A DNA stretch of 64,000 bases, from assembly GCA_934630705.1 (NCBI GenBank), contig CAKTWP010000010.1, positions 14,509 to 78,508 on the forward strand, given 5' to 3'. The stretch is from an uncultured Clostridia bacterium (GTDB taxonomy: Bacteria; Bacillota; Clostridia; Christensenellales; Aristaeellaceae). Below the pieces are notes generated by a model. It was not told the origin of the DNA. It did no database searches and saw nothing but the letters and a program-made list of their open reading frames with translations. The position numbers and the translations under genes are program-made. How positions within the stretch are numbered: the stretch's first letter is position 1; the number at the start of each line of letters is the position of its first letter. Positions 34,328 through 41,409 of the stretch are shown here, in pieces.

Positions 34328-36055
34328 TCAGGGCTTGGGCGTCACAGTGGGCGCGGCGGTAATAGCCACCCCGTTATGGTACAGGGGCATAGATACGGAC
34401 TCCTTGTTCCCGGCCTCGGGCGATTGCTGGCCGTCTGGGGCAGGGGTAGGGCTGGCCAGCGCCGCGGCGCGGTTCACCTCGTCATAGAGCGTTTGCAGGG
34501 TTTTTTGCCCCGCCGTGCCATCGGCGGACAGGCCCCGGGCACGCTGATACGCCTTCACTGCGGCCTTGGTGCCCTCCCGGTACTGGCCGGTAACGGTGCC
34601 GTTATAAAAGCCCAGCTCCTTGAGCTTCATTTGCAGCCAGTACACATCCTGGCCCTCCTTCCCCACGGACAGGGAACGCGTCACCGCCGTAGGAGCGACG
34701 GAGCCATCGTAGACATAGACCGGCGGGGTGGGCGTAACGTTGGGCATCATGGATTTCTTATTCAGGCTGCCGGGCCGGATGGCATAGCGCAGCTCGGGAT
34801 CCGCCGCCGCGCCGTCATGAATCCACACCTGCATGCCCTCCTTCACATGGTCATAAATCCATTTGGCGTCAGCCACGGTCAGGCGGATGCAGCCATGGGA
34901 GCCCCGCTTGCCAAGCCCTGTCAGGGAGCCGACCTTCAGCGTGCTGTCATCCGAGGAATTGGAATAGAGCACGCTGTGGAACGCGATTTCGCTGGTGATC
35001 TTCGTCCACCACCGGGCTTCGCCGCCGCCCCAGTTGGGAAATTTGCAATGGGCGGATTTGCGGCCGGTGAGGGTAAACGTGCCAAGGGGCGTGGGATACC
35101 TGGTGGTGCCGGTTGCGCAGAGAAAGGCCCGGTCCAGGTCGGTGTAAGCCTGGGTTTCCGTATTATATTTCCAAACCTTCACCACCTGGTTTTTGATGTC
35201 CACCTCAAACTTGTACGCCGCCGGCAGCGGAGCCACCGAGGGCTTGGGCGTGCAGTTCACGTCCGCCACCGCGGGATCGTTAAACAGCGTGTTCCACGTC
35301 TGCTCATCCACCTCCCCCGTCACCGTCAGGCCGTTCATTTTCTGGAACGCCTCCACGGCGGACTTGGTGTTTTTATAATAGCCGGTGGTGGTTTTCTTAT
35401 AGGTGAAGAAGCCCAGATCCTTCAGCCGCTGCTGCACCAGCTGCACATCGTTGCTCTGACTGCCGTAAACCAGCTTCTTCGTAAACGTGCGATGGGGGCC
35501 CATGGTGGGCGTAGGCGAGGGCACGGCGGTAGGATCCGGCACGGGCGAGGGGGTGGGCGAAGGCCGCACCAGCAGCGCAAACAGGGCTTCCTGGGTTTTC
35601 ACATCCGCCTTGCCCGTTACCGTCAGACCGTTTTCCTGCTGGAAGGTCTGCACGGCGGCGGTGGTGCCCTCCAGGAAATTGCCGCTGGCGCTGCCCCAAT
35701 AATAACCCAGCTCCGTCAGCTTTTCCTGAAGCAGCTTCACGTCCTGCCCCGAATCCCCATAGCTGATGGGGCGATAGCAGTCTCCGAAAATAATTTCCAG
35801 CGTGGCTTCATCCGCCTGGCCGGTCACCGGCAGGTCATAAGCCTCCTGCACTGCGGAAACGGCTTTTTCCGTGGACGCGGTGTATTGATCGCTGGCCCGC
35901 ACCTGGGTATAATTCATTTGCCGCAGGCGAGTGTTCAGTTCCAGCACCCGATCGCCCGTATCCCCCGGCTTCAGCGCGAACGCTTCCTCCGCACCCGCCG
36001 CCAGACACAGGCAGATCGCCAGGATGACCGTCAGAAACCATGCCGTTTTTTTCAT
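34328..36055 (-). CDS. Secreted L,D-transpeptidase (YkuD) with four peptidoglycan-binding repeats
   Basis: A 575-residue exported protein. The signal peptide ends near residue 22 (AAGAEE). PG_binding_1 repeats lie at about 28-92, 96-162 and 194-258, the second and third separated by a Pro-Thr-Ser linker. The YkuD domain spans about 283-413 with the catalytic HGCIRL (H387, C389, R391). A fourth PG_binding_1 repeat lies at about 462-524, and a disordered Pro-Thr tail ends the protein. The enzyme class makes 3-3 cross-links in peptidoglycan or anchors proteins to it. Four binding repeats around one catalytic domain is more than the usual one or two. The start has AAGAGGTGGC upstream; the gene stands alone. 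Confidence 0.92.
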   Translation of the reverse strand: MKKTAWFLTVILAICLCLAAGAEEAFALKPGDTGDRVLELNTRLRQMNYTQVRASDQYTASTEKAVSAVQEAYDLPVTGQADEATLEIIFGDCYRPISYGDSGQDVKLLQEKLTELGYYWGSASGNFLEGTTAAVQTFQQENGLTVTGKADVKTQEALFALLVRPSPTPSPVPDPTAVPSPTPTMGPHRTFTKKLVYGSQSNDVQLVQQRLKDLGFFTYKKTTTGYYKNTKSAVEAFQKMNGLTVTGEVDEQTWNTLFNDPAVADVNCTPKPSVAPLPAAYKFEVDIKNQVVKVWKYNTETQAYTDLDRAFLCATGTTRYPTPLGTFTLTGRKSAHCKFPNWGGGEARWWTKITSEIAFHSVLYSNSSDDSTLKVGSLTGLGKRGSHGCIRLTVADAKWIYDHVKEGMQVWIHDGAAADPELRYAIRPGSLNKKSMMPNVTPTPPVYVYDGSVAPTAVTRSLSVGKEGQDVYWLQMKLKELGFYNGTVTGQYREGTKAAVKAYQRARGLSADGTAGQKTLQTLYDEVNRAAALASPTPAPDGQQSPEAGNKESVSMPLYHNGVAITAAPTVTPKP

Positions 36056-36340
36056 CGAAATGCCACCTCTTGTGTTCTTGTAATCATGCCGCTTCGGGCT
36101 TTATTGTAGACGCGCCGGAAAGTGAAAGCAAGCGGTAATTCATGGGAGGCGCTCAGGCGGCTCGTTTTCGCCGCCAAAGGCCCATGGTTATTAAAAGCCA
36201 GAAAGCCGAATTTGTCAACACTTTATGGAGGAATTGTTACATTTCATACGTTAATGCCTTTTCGATGCGTGAACAAAAAGCTGTCTTTTCTATCCGGGCG
36301 CATTGTTCACGCCATGAAGTCCAGTTGTTTCTCCCATGCA
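36056..36340. other. Intergenic region, no gene seen
   Basis: Between the transpeptidase start and the palindromic repeat. It contains the upstream region of the transpeptidase gene. No ribosome site with a convincing reading frame was found on either strand. Confidence 0.4.
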
Positions 36341-36403
36341 GCTTTCCTGGAAAGGGGTGTAGGGGAAATCGTTCTTTGGCTGCAAAGAACGGTTTCCCCC
36401 ACA
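36341..36403 (+). repeat. Palindromic dispersed repeat, copy 1
   Basis: A unit of about 63 bases beginning GCTTTCCTGGAAAGGGG and continuing into a 17-base stem (GGGGAAATCGTTCTTTG paired with the later CAAAGAACGGTTTCCCC, one G-U) with loop GCTG. A second copy of about 66 bases in inverted orientation lies at 41235-41300, sharing both the lead and the stem. It sits just after the cotJC stop. Confidence 0.75.
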
Positions 36404-36414
36404 ATTCATATGAT

Positions 36415-37011
36415 TTACGGATCAAACGCCAGATTCACGGCGTAGAAGTTTTTGCTGTCCAGCTTTTCCTGCGTCAGGCGCAACAGCTCGCCGAAGCGCT
36501 GATAATGCACAATTTCCCGCGCCCGCAGGAATTTCATCACCTGGTTCACATCCGGGTTGTCGCTGAGCCGCAGGATGTTTTCATAGGTGGTGCGCGCCTT
36601 TTGTTCGGCAGCCATGTTTTCATGCAGATCGGTGATGGGATCGCCCTTCACCTGCAGGCTGGCGGCGGTAAAGGGCACACCCGCTGCGGATTGGAGATAC
36701 ACCCCGCCGGTGTGATCCACAAACGTGGCGTCATATCCCCCGGCCTTTACCTGGCTCACGGTCATGTTTTTCGTCAGCTGCCGCACCACAGCGCCCACAA
36801 TTTCCAGATGTGCCAGTTCCTCGGTGCCAATATCCGTCAGAGCGGCCTTGGCCTCATTGGTCGGCATATGATAGCGCTGGCTCAGATAGCGCATGGCCGC
36901 GCTCAGCTCTCCGTCCGGCCCGCCGAACTGGGAAATAATCACCTGAGCCAGCCGGGGATCCGTATTGCAGATTTTGACCGGAAACTGCAATTGCTTCTTA
37001 TAAATCCACAT
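36415..37011 (-). CDS. cotJC: Spore coat manganese catalase-like protein CotJC
   Basis: A 198-residue ferritin-like protein of the manganese catalase family. It begins MWIYKKQLQFPVKI as CotJC proteins do, and carries the metal ligands in GTEELAHLEIV and in EQKARTTYENI and EIVHYQRFGE (Glu and His pairs). In spore formers it is part of the spore coat. The start follows GAGGAGGAAAGCGG and overlaps the region of the CotJB stop. Third gene of cotJA-cotJB-cotJC, probably expressed in the mother cell. Confidence 0.93.
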   Translation of the reverse strand: MWIYKKQLQFPVKICNTDPRLAQVIISQFGGPDGELSAAMRYLSQRYHMPTNEAKAALTDIGTEELAHLEIVGAVVRQLTKNMTVSQVKAGGYDATFVDHTGGVYLQSAAGVPFTAASLQVKGDPITDLHENMAAEQKARTTYENILRLSDNPDVNQVMKFLRAREIVHYQRFGELLRLTQEKLDSKNFYAVNLAFDP

Positions 37012-37023
37012 CCGCTTTCCTCC

Positions 37024-37356
37024 TCACTGGCCGCAGCCGCATTCCCAGGGCCAGGGGCCCTCCAGCCATTCCCAGTAAATCGGGCAGCTGCTTCCGGGAG
37101 CGCAGGCCGCGCACAGGCTGCCGTCCCCCGGATTGCTTGCAGCATCCAGCGCCGTCAACGCGCTTTCCGTGGGCATAGCGCAGGGCGTTTCCTGCAGCAG
37201 CGCCGCATAATTGCCGTCAGGCAGCTGATCCATCAGCGCCTGATATTGTTTCAGAGCGCACCTGTCCTGGGGATGGGTGTTCAGATAGAGCCGCAGTTCC
37301 CATGCCGCGAAGGGCAGGGCATAATCCCGGCGCAGATTCATCACGCATTCAGCCAC
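37024..37356 (-). CDS. cotJB: Spore coat protein CotJB, with Cys-rich extension
   Basis: A 110-residue protein. The first 40 residues match CotJB (AAWELRLYLNTHPQDRCALKQY) and the C-terminus has the family motif YWEWLEGPWPWE. Between them lie about 30 extra residues, and the C-terminal half holds seven Cys (PCAM, SLCAACAPGSSC, ECGCG), whereas family members are normally around 85-90 residues and not Cys-rich. I chose a GTG start at 37356 because AGGAGG stands eight bases before it; the in-frame ATG at 37341 has no such site. It overlaps the CotJA stop by 8 bases. Confidence 0.83.
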   Translation of the reverse strand: MAECVMNLRRDYALPFAAWELRLYLNTHPQDRCALKQYQALMDQLPDGNYAALLQETPCAMPTESALTALDAASNPGDGSLCAACAPGSSCPIYWEWLEGPWPWECGCGQ

Positions 37357-37561
37357 GGGCCGCGCCTCCTTCCCCACCCTGAAAGGGCTTGTCCAACTCG
37401 GGAAACAGCGTCCCAGCATACAGCGCTTCCTCGGGCGCATAGGCGTTTTTCAGCGCCTGCATGGGCACATAGCTCATGGCCAGGGCGGGCTGCTGCGCCG
37501 AAGGGGCGCTTTGCGCGGGAAGAACGGGCGCATCTATTTGCATCTGCACGGCGTTTTTCAT
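37349..37561 (-). CDS. cotJA: Spore coat-associated protein CotJA
   Basis: A 70-residue protein. The second half has the CotJA pattern: LAMSYVPMQALKNAY, then PEEALYAGTLFPELDKPF. The N-terminal 28 residues are Ala/Pro/Gln-rich and variable. GAGG lies eight bases before the ATG. It is the first gene of the cotJABC operon. Confidence 0.88.
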   Translation of the reverse strand: MKNAVQMQIDAPVLPAQSAPSAQQPALAMSYVPMQALKNAYAPEEALYAGTLFPELDKPFQGGEGGAARG

Positions 37562-37640
37562 CCGGCATGCCTCATTTCCTTTTCAATTCAGGCAGTTTTT
37601 CTGCCCCTATCAGCTTATGCGCTTCTGACAGGAATGCTAC

Positions 37641-37664
37641 AAAAAAAGCCCGGCAATGCCGGGC
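37641..37664 (-). terminator. Terminator of the 65-residue gene
   Basis: GCCCGGC-AAT-GCCGGGC followed by TTTTTTT on the minus strand, 10 bases after the stop at 37674. It separates this gene from the cotJ operon. Confidence 0.92.
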
Positions 37665-37673
37665 CGGGAATCG

Positions 37674-37871
37674 TTAATTTTCCTTCGTTATTTCCTTGAT
37701 ATGATCCTCGTAAAATTCAATGGCCTGATTTTCGATGGTGTCCACTACAATGCTTTCTTTTCCGTTTTCGTTATCGTCAGGGTAAAAATAGTCATTTACC
37801 TTTCCAAGGAATACCTTGTCATTATCTGCAACAATCTTCACTTTTTTGCCGTAGTATTGCTTCAGGTTCAC
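37674..37871 (-). CDS. Small protein of unknown function (65 residues)
   Basis: GTG start with GGAAG seven bases upstream. The sequence (KQYYGKKVKIVADNDKVFLGKV, then YDD-like acidic loop and a second strand pair SIVVDTIENQAIEFYEDHIKEI) has the strand pattern of a small Sm-like or SH3-like barrel: short strands with a VFLGKV turn. Small Clostridial proteins of this form are known but without function. The gene has its own terminator and is more AT-rich than its neighbours. A soluble intracellular protein; function not known. Confidence 0.65.
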   Translation of the reverse strand: MNLKQYYGKKVKIVADNDKVFLGKVNDYFYPDDNENGKESIVVDTIENQAIEFYEDHIKEITKEN

Positions 37872-37931
37872 CTGCTGTCTTCCTTTCCGGAAATAATATG
37901 CGTTTGCCTCTTTGAGATGGATAGCAACGAT

Positions 37932-38897
37932 TTATCGCTTGCGCCATACGAAGGGCAGCGCATCGGCAGGATAATGATCCACCTGCTCAATCAGCGCCTG
38001 CGCATCCTGACCCTGGGCATAGGGCAGCCGGGCGATGGCGGCCAGCGCCGTTTCCTTGGACGCATAAAAATGAAACTGTACTTTCGGATGCTCCGCCTGC
38101 CAGTTGGCAGGCAGCAGGGCGCACACATCCCCCACCGCATGCAGCGCCAGCGGGAGCTCCAGCCCGGATGCATCAACCACATCATTCAAAAACGCCTGCA
38201 CCGATTCCCTGCGCCGGTTTTCGCTCATGGTGCCGGCCTGAAACTGGGCCATCATCCCCAGCGCATCCTCCATCGGCAGCCAGCCATTCTGGCCGGCCGC
38301 GGATTGCAGCGCGCTGCCCGCGTTCTTTTCCCAGGTCATCAGCAGCCCGGGATGCAGGCTTTTCCGGGCTTCGCCGGTGATCAGAATCCAGATTGGCGGG
38401 GCAATATAAATGCCCATCGCCTCCCGTTCCCAGGGCTGAAGCAGCACCTCCGCCTGCACCTTCCACACCCGCCGCCTTGCCAGGGAAATGCCATGCCGTC
38501 GCAAAAGCCGCCAGATTGCATCAGGCGATGCATCCAGCCGCCGGGCCAGGGCGGATGCCGTCCAGAACGCCATAGGCGCGGGCGGCTCCTGCTGCAGAAG
38601 CGCTAAGGTGCGCCGTTCAAAATCCTCGTCATACACTCGGGGCTTCCCGGTTCTGGGCCGGTCCATCAGTCCCTGCACACCCTCCTGATTATATCGCGCA
38701 CGCCAGCGGAACACCATGCTGCGGCTCATCCCCGTTTTCTGCACAATCTCATCCGGGGTTTCCCCTTCCATCCAGTGCAGAATCAGTTTCGCCCGCTCGC
38801 GCATCCGCGGCTCCGTTTCCGGCGCCTGGGCAAGCGCCTGAAGCTGCTCGGCTTCTCTTGGACCCGGTTTGCGGCGATGTGGGGCTGCGTTGGCCAT
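37932..38897 (-). CDS. IS630-family transposase-derived protein with degenerate catalytic domain
   Basis: A 321-residue protein. The N-terminal part (residues about 30-145) has the paired helix-turn-helix of IS630/Tc1-like transposases (ARLILHW, TPDEIVQKTGMSRSMVFRWRARYN, GLMDRPRTGKPR, then ALARRLDASPDAIWRLLRRHGI). The second half is colinear with the DDE domain but lacks it: the expected DE after the PP motif reads APPIWILITGEA, and the DN...H segment reads LHAVGDVCALLP, although HPKVQFHFYAS survives. No terminal inverted repeats are evident. GGGAGGA precedes the ATG at 38897. It may be a domesticated DNA-binding protein or a decaying transposase; the intact frame favours the former. Confidence 0.65.
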   Translation of the reverse strand: MANAAPHRRKPGPREAEQLQALAQAPETEPRMRERAKLILHWMEGETPDEIVQKTGMSRSMVFRWRARYNQEGVQGLMDRPRTGKPRVYDEDFERRTLALLQQEPPAPMAFWTASALARRLDASPDAIWRLLRRHGISLARRRVWKVQAEVLLQPWEREAMGIYIAPPIWILITGEARKSLHPGLLMTWEKNAGSALQSAAGQNGWLPMEDALGMMAQFQAGTMSENRRRESVQAFLNDVVDASGLELPLALHAVGDVCALLPANWQAEHPKVQFHFYASKETALAAIARLPYAQGQDAQALIEQVDHYPADALPFVWRKR

Positions 38898-39112
38898 GGC
38901 TGTTCCTCCCTTTGCCGGGCGTCGCCGCGAAAGCAGAAAAGCCCAGAATAAACACACCCGATGCATGGAAAGGACGTATGCGTTTCCGCTTAATTCATCA
39001 AGGGCGCGCGCGAATTGTTATTTGTTATTATATCACAGTTTCCCCCACTTGTCACCCCTTTTTATAGGAAATATATAACAATATATCAAAAAAACGCTAA
39101 TCTGCAAACATA

Positions 39113-39141
39113 TTGTCAATTTGCTTTATTTATGCTACAAT
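39113..39141 (+). promoter_or_regulatory. Promoter of the GH42 gene
   Basis: TTGTCA (39113-39118), exactly 17 bases, TACAAT (39136-39141), 46 bases before the start at 39187. Confidence 0.7.
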
Positions 39142-39186
39142 TTCTGCATATGGAAACCTTCCGCGGATGAAATAAAGGAGGCTCTT

Positions 39187-41211
39187 ATGGCGCAGTTTTC
39201 TCCCCTCATGCAAGGCATGCCCGTGCTGCTGCACGGCGGCGATTACAACCCGGAGCAATGGATCAACCAGAAAGACGCTATCTGGCCCCTGGACATGAAA
39301 ATGGCCCGGGGCGCGGAGATCAATACCCTGTCGGTGGGCATTTTTTCCTGGGCCATGCTGGAGCCCCGAGAAGGCGAATACCATTTCGAATGGCTGGACG
39401 AAGTGATAGACATGCTGGCGCAAAATGGCATCAAGGCTGTGTTGGCCACGCCCAGCGGCGCCCGGCCCGCCTGGCTGGCGGAAAAGTATCCCGAGGTGCT
39501 GCGGGTAAACGAGCGGCGGGAAAAGGCGCTGTTCGGCGGGCGGCACAATCATTGCCTCACCTCCCCGGTCTATCGGGAAAAGGTGCGGCAGATCAACACG
39601 CTTCTGGCCCGACGCTACAAGGATCATCCCGCGCTGGGAATGTGGCACATATCCAACGAATACGGCGGCGAATGCCATTGCCCCCTGTGCCAGCAGAAGT
39701 TCCGGGAATGGCTGCAGGCGCGGTATCAGGATATCGACACCTTGAACGACTGCTGGTGGAACACATTCTGGTCGCATCGGTATAACAGCTTTGATCAGAT
39801 CGAAAGCCCCAGCCCCATCGGGGAAACGGGCCATGGCCTGAGTCTGGCCTGGAAGCGGTTCACCACCGATCAATTCTGCGATTTTTATGATTGGGAAATC
39901 GCTCCGCTCAAGGAAATCACGCCGAATGTGCCCTGCACGGCCAATCTGATGGGCACCTATACGGGCATCAATTATTTCAAGCTGGGCCTGCATCTGGATT
40001 GCTCCTCCTGGGATAATTATCCCGTCTGGACCGGGGACGCGCGGGATATCCAGGTTTGCCTGGACGCGGCGTTCAAGCATGATCTGATGCGGGGCGTGGG
40101 CGGAGGCAAGCCCTTTATGATGATGGAATCCTCCCCCTCGGCGGTCAACTGGCAGCCCATTAACCGGCTGCGGCAAAACGGCGTGCTGATGCTCCAGAGT
40201 CTTCAGGCCGTGGCCCATGGCTCGGACACGGTGCAGTATTTCCAGTTCCGTAAGGGCCGGGGCTCCTCCGAAAAGTTTCATGGCGCGGTGGTTTCCCATG
40301 ACAACAGCCCCGAGAACCGGGTCTATCGCGAGGTTTGCCAGGTAGGCCATGCGCTGAAGGACATCAGCGCGGTGACGGGAGCGGGCCCGGAAAACAGAAT
40401 CGCCGTGGTCTACGATTGGGAAAACCGCTGGATGCTGGACATGGCCCAGTTCGGAAACAACCTGGACAAAGGCTATGAACGCGCCGTGCGGGAGCACCAC
40501 AGCGCCCTGATGCGGGAAGGCTTCGGCGTGGACGTGATCGACGAAAAATGCGATCTGAGCGGATACAGGATGGTCTGCGGGCCCATGACGTATATGCTCC
40601 GGCCCGGGTTTGCCCAGCGGGTGCAGGCCTTTGTGGAAAAGGGCGGCGTCTATGTGGGCACCTATTGCTCCGGCTGGGTGGACGTGGAGGATCTATGCTT
40701 TATGGACGGCTTCCCCGGCCCGCTGAAGGAAGTATTCGGCGTGTGGGATGAGGAAACCGACGCTTTGGACGAAACCCAGCATGGCCATTTTGTCTGGCAG
40801 GGAAAGCGCTATGAAACCTCCGATTGGGCCGCGCTGGTGCATCCTCAGGGCGCGGCGGTGCTGGCGGAATACACGGACCGGTTCTACGCCGGGTATCCGG
40901 CGCTGACGGAAAACCGCTTTGGTGCGGGCAAATGCTATTACATTGCCGCCCATACCAGCCTGGATTTCCTGCAGGATTTCTATCGCTTTGCCGCGGCGCA
41001 GGCTGGGGTGTCCCCTGTGCTGTCTCCGCTGCCCAGCGGTGTGCTGGCCACGGAACGGGTGGGCGATCAGGGACGTTTTCTGTTCGTGATGAACACCTCT
41101 CCGGCCCGCGCCACCGTTAACCTTCCCGTCTGCGAAAACCTGCGCACCGGCGAAGCGGTTTCCGGCCCCACGGTACTCAAGGGCTATGAGGTGCTGGTGC
41201 TGAAACGCTGA
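39187..41211 (+). CDS. GH42 beta-galactosidase
   Basis: A 674-residue intracellular protein of normal GH42 length. The N-terminal barrel starts GGDYNPEQW. The acid/base is E158 in HISNEYGG, the nucleophile E314 in MMMESSPS, and the GH42 zinc site is seen as CHCPLC (C163, C165, C168). A trimerisation domain and a small beta domain follow (RVGDQGRFLFVMN, then LKGYEVLVL at the end). The enzyme releases terminal beta-galactose from oligosaccharides such as galactan or galacto-oligosaccharides. AAAGGAGG lies eight bases before the ATG. It has its own promoter and faces the convergent GH2 gene. Confidence 0.93.
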   Translation: MAQFSPLMQGMPVLLHGGDYNPEQWINQKDAIWPLDMKMARGAEINTLSVGIFSWAMLEPREGEYHFEWLDEVIDMLAQNGIKAVLATPSGARPAWLAEKYPEVLRVNERREKALFGGRHNHCLTSPVYREKVRQINTLLARRYKDHPALGMWHISNEYGGECHCPLCQQKFREWLQARYQDIDTLNDCWWNTFWSHRYNSFDQIESPSPIGETGHGLSLAWKRFTTDQFCDFYDWEIAPLKEITPNVPCTANLMGTYTGINYFKLGLHLDCSSWDNYPVWTGDARDIQVCLDAAFKHDLMRGVGGGKPFMMMESSPSAVNWQPINRLRQNGVLMLQSLQAVAHGSDTVQYFQFRKGRGSSEKFHGAVVSHDNSPENRVYREVCQVGHALKDISAVTGAGPENRIAVVYDWENRWMLDMAQFGNNLDKGYERAVREHHSALMREGFGVDVIDEKCDLSGYRMVCGPMTYMLRPGFAQRVQAFVEKGGVYVGTYCSGWVDVEDLCFMDGFPGPLKEVFGVWDEETDALDETQHGHFVWQGKRYETSDWAALVHPQGAAVLAEYTDRFYAGYPALTENRFGAGKCYYIAAHTSLDFLQDFYRFAAAQAGVSPVLSPLPSGVLATERVGDQGRFLFVMNTSPARATVNLPVCENLRTGEAVSGPTVLKGYEVLVLKR

Positions 41212-41234
41212 CAATGATAAGGTGAGAAAAATGA

Positions 41235-41300
41235 TGCGGGGGAAAAACGTTCTTTGTGGCCAAAGAATGCTTTTCCCCCGCAACCCTTTTCAGGAAAGCC
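41235..41300 (-). repeat. Palindromic dispersed repeat, copy 2
   Basis: Inverted relative to copy 1 at 36341-36403. On the minus strand it begins GCTTTCCTGAAAAGGG and contains a GGGGGAAAA...CTTTGG / CAAAGAACG...CCCCC stem with a TGGC/GCCA loop. The stem contains compensating and wobble differences relative to copy 1. It starts 24 bases after the GH42 stop. Confidence 0.75.
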
Positions 41301-41336
41301 ATAGGGATTGATACGGGTTATGTGCTTTTCAACAGT

Positions 41337-41388
41337 GCGCCCCAGATTGGAAAGAGAAAGCCTTTTGTTTCTCTCCAATCTGGGGCGC
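41337..41388. terminator. Long inverted repeat between convergent GH42 and GH2 genes
   Basis: GCGCCCCAGATTGGA and AGAGAAA pair with TTTCTCT and CCAATCTGGGGCGC around a 7-8 base loop, a stem of about 21 bases with one bulge. There is no clean T-run on either side; it may act as a bidirectional terminator or mRNA 3' end stabiliser. Confidence 0.6.
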
Positions 41389-41409
41389 ATTGATCCTTGA
41401 TTTGGCAGT

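Noticed and set aside
34376..36109. 577-codon frame opposite the L,D-transpeptidase
   Set aside because: Arg/Gly/His-rich shadow of a gene with clear YkuD motifs.
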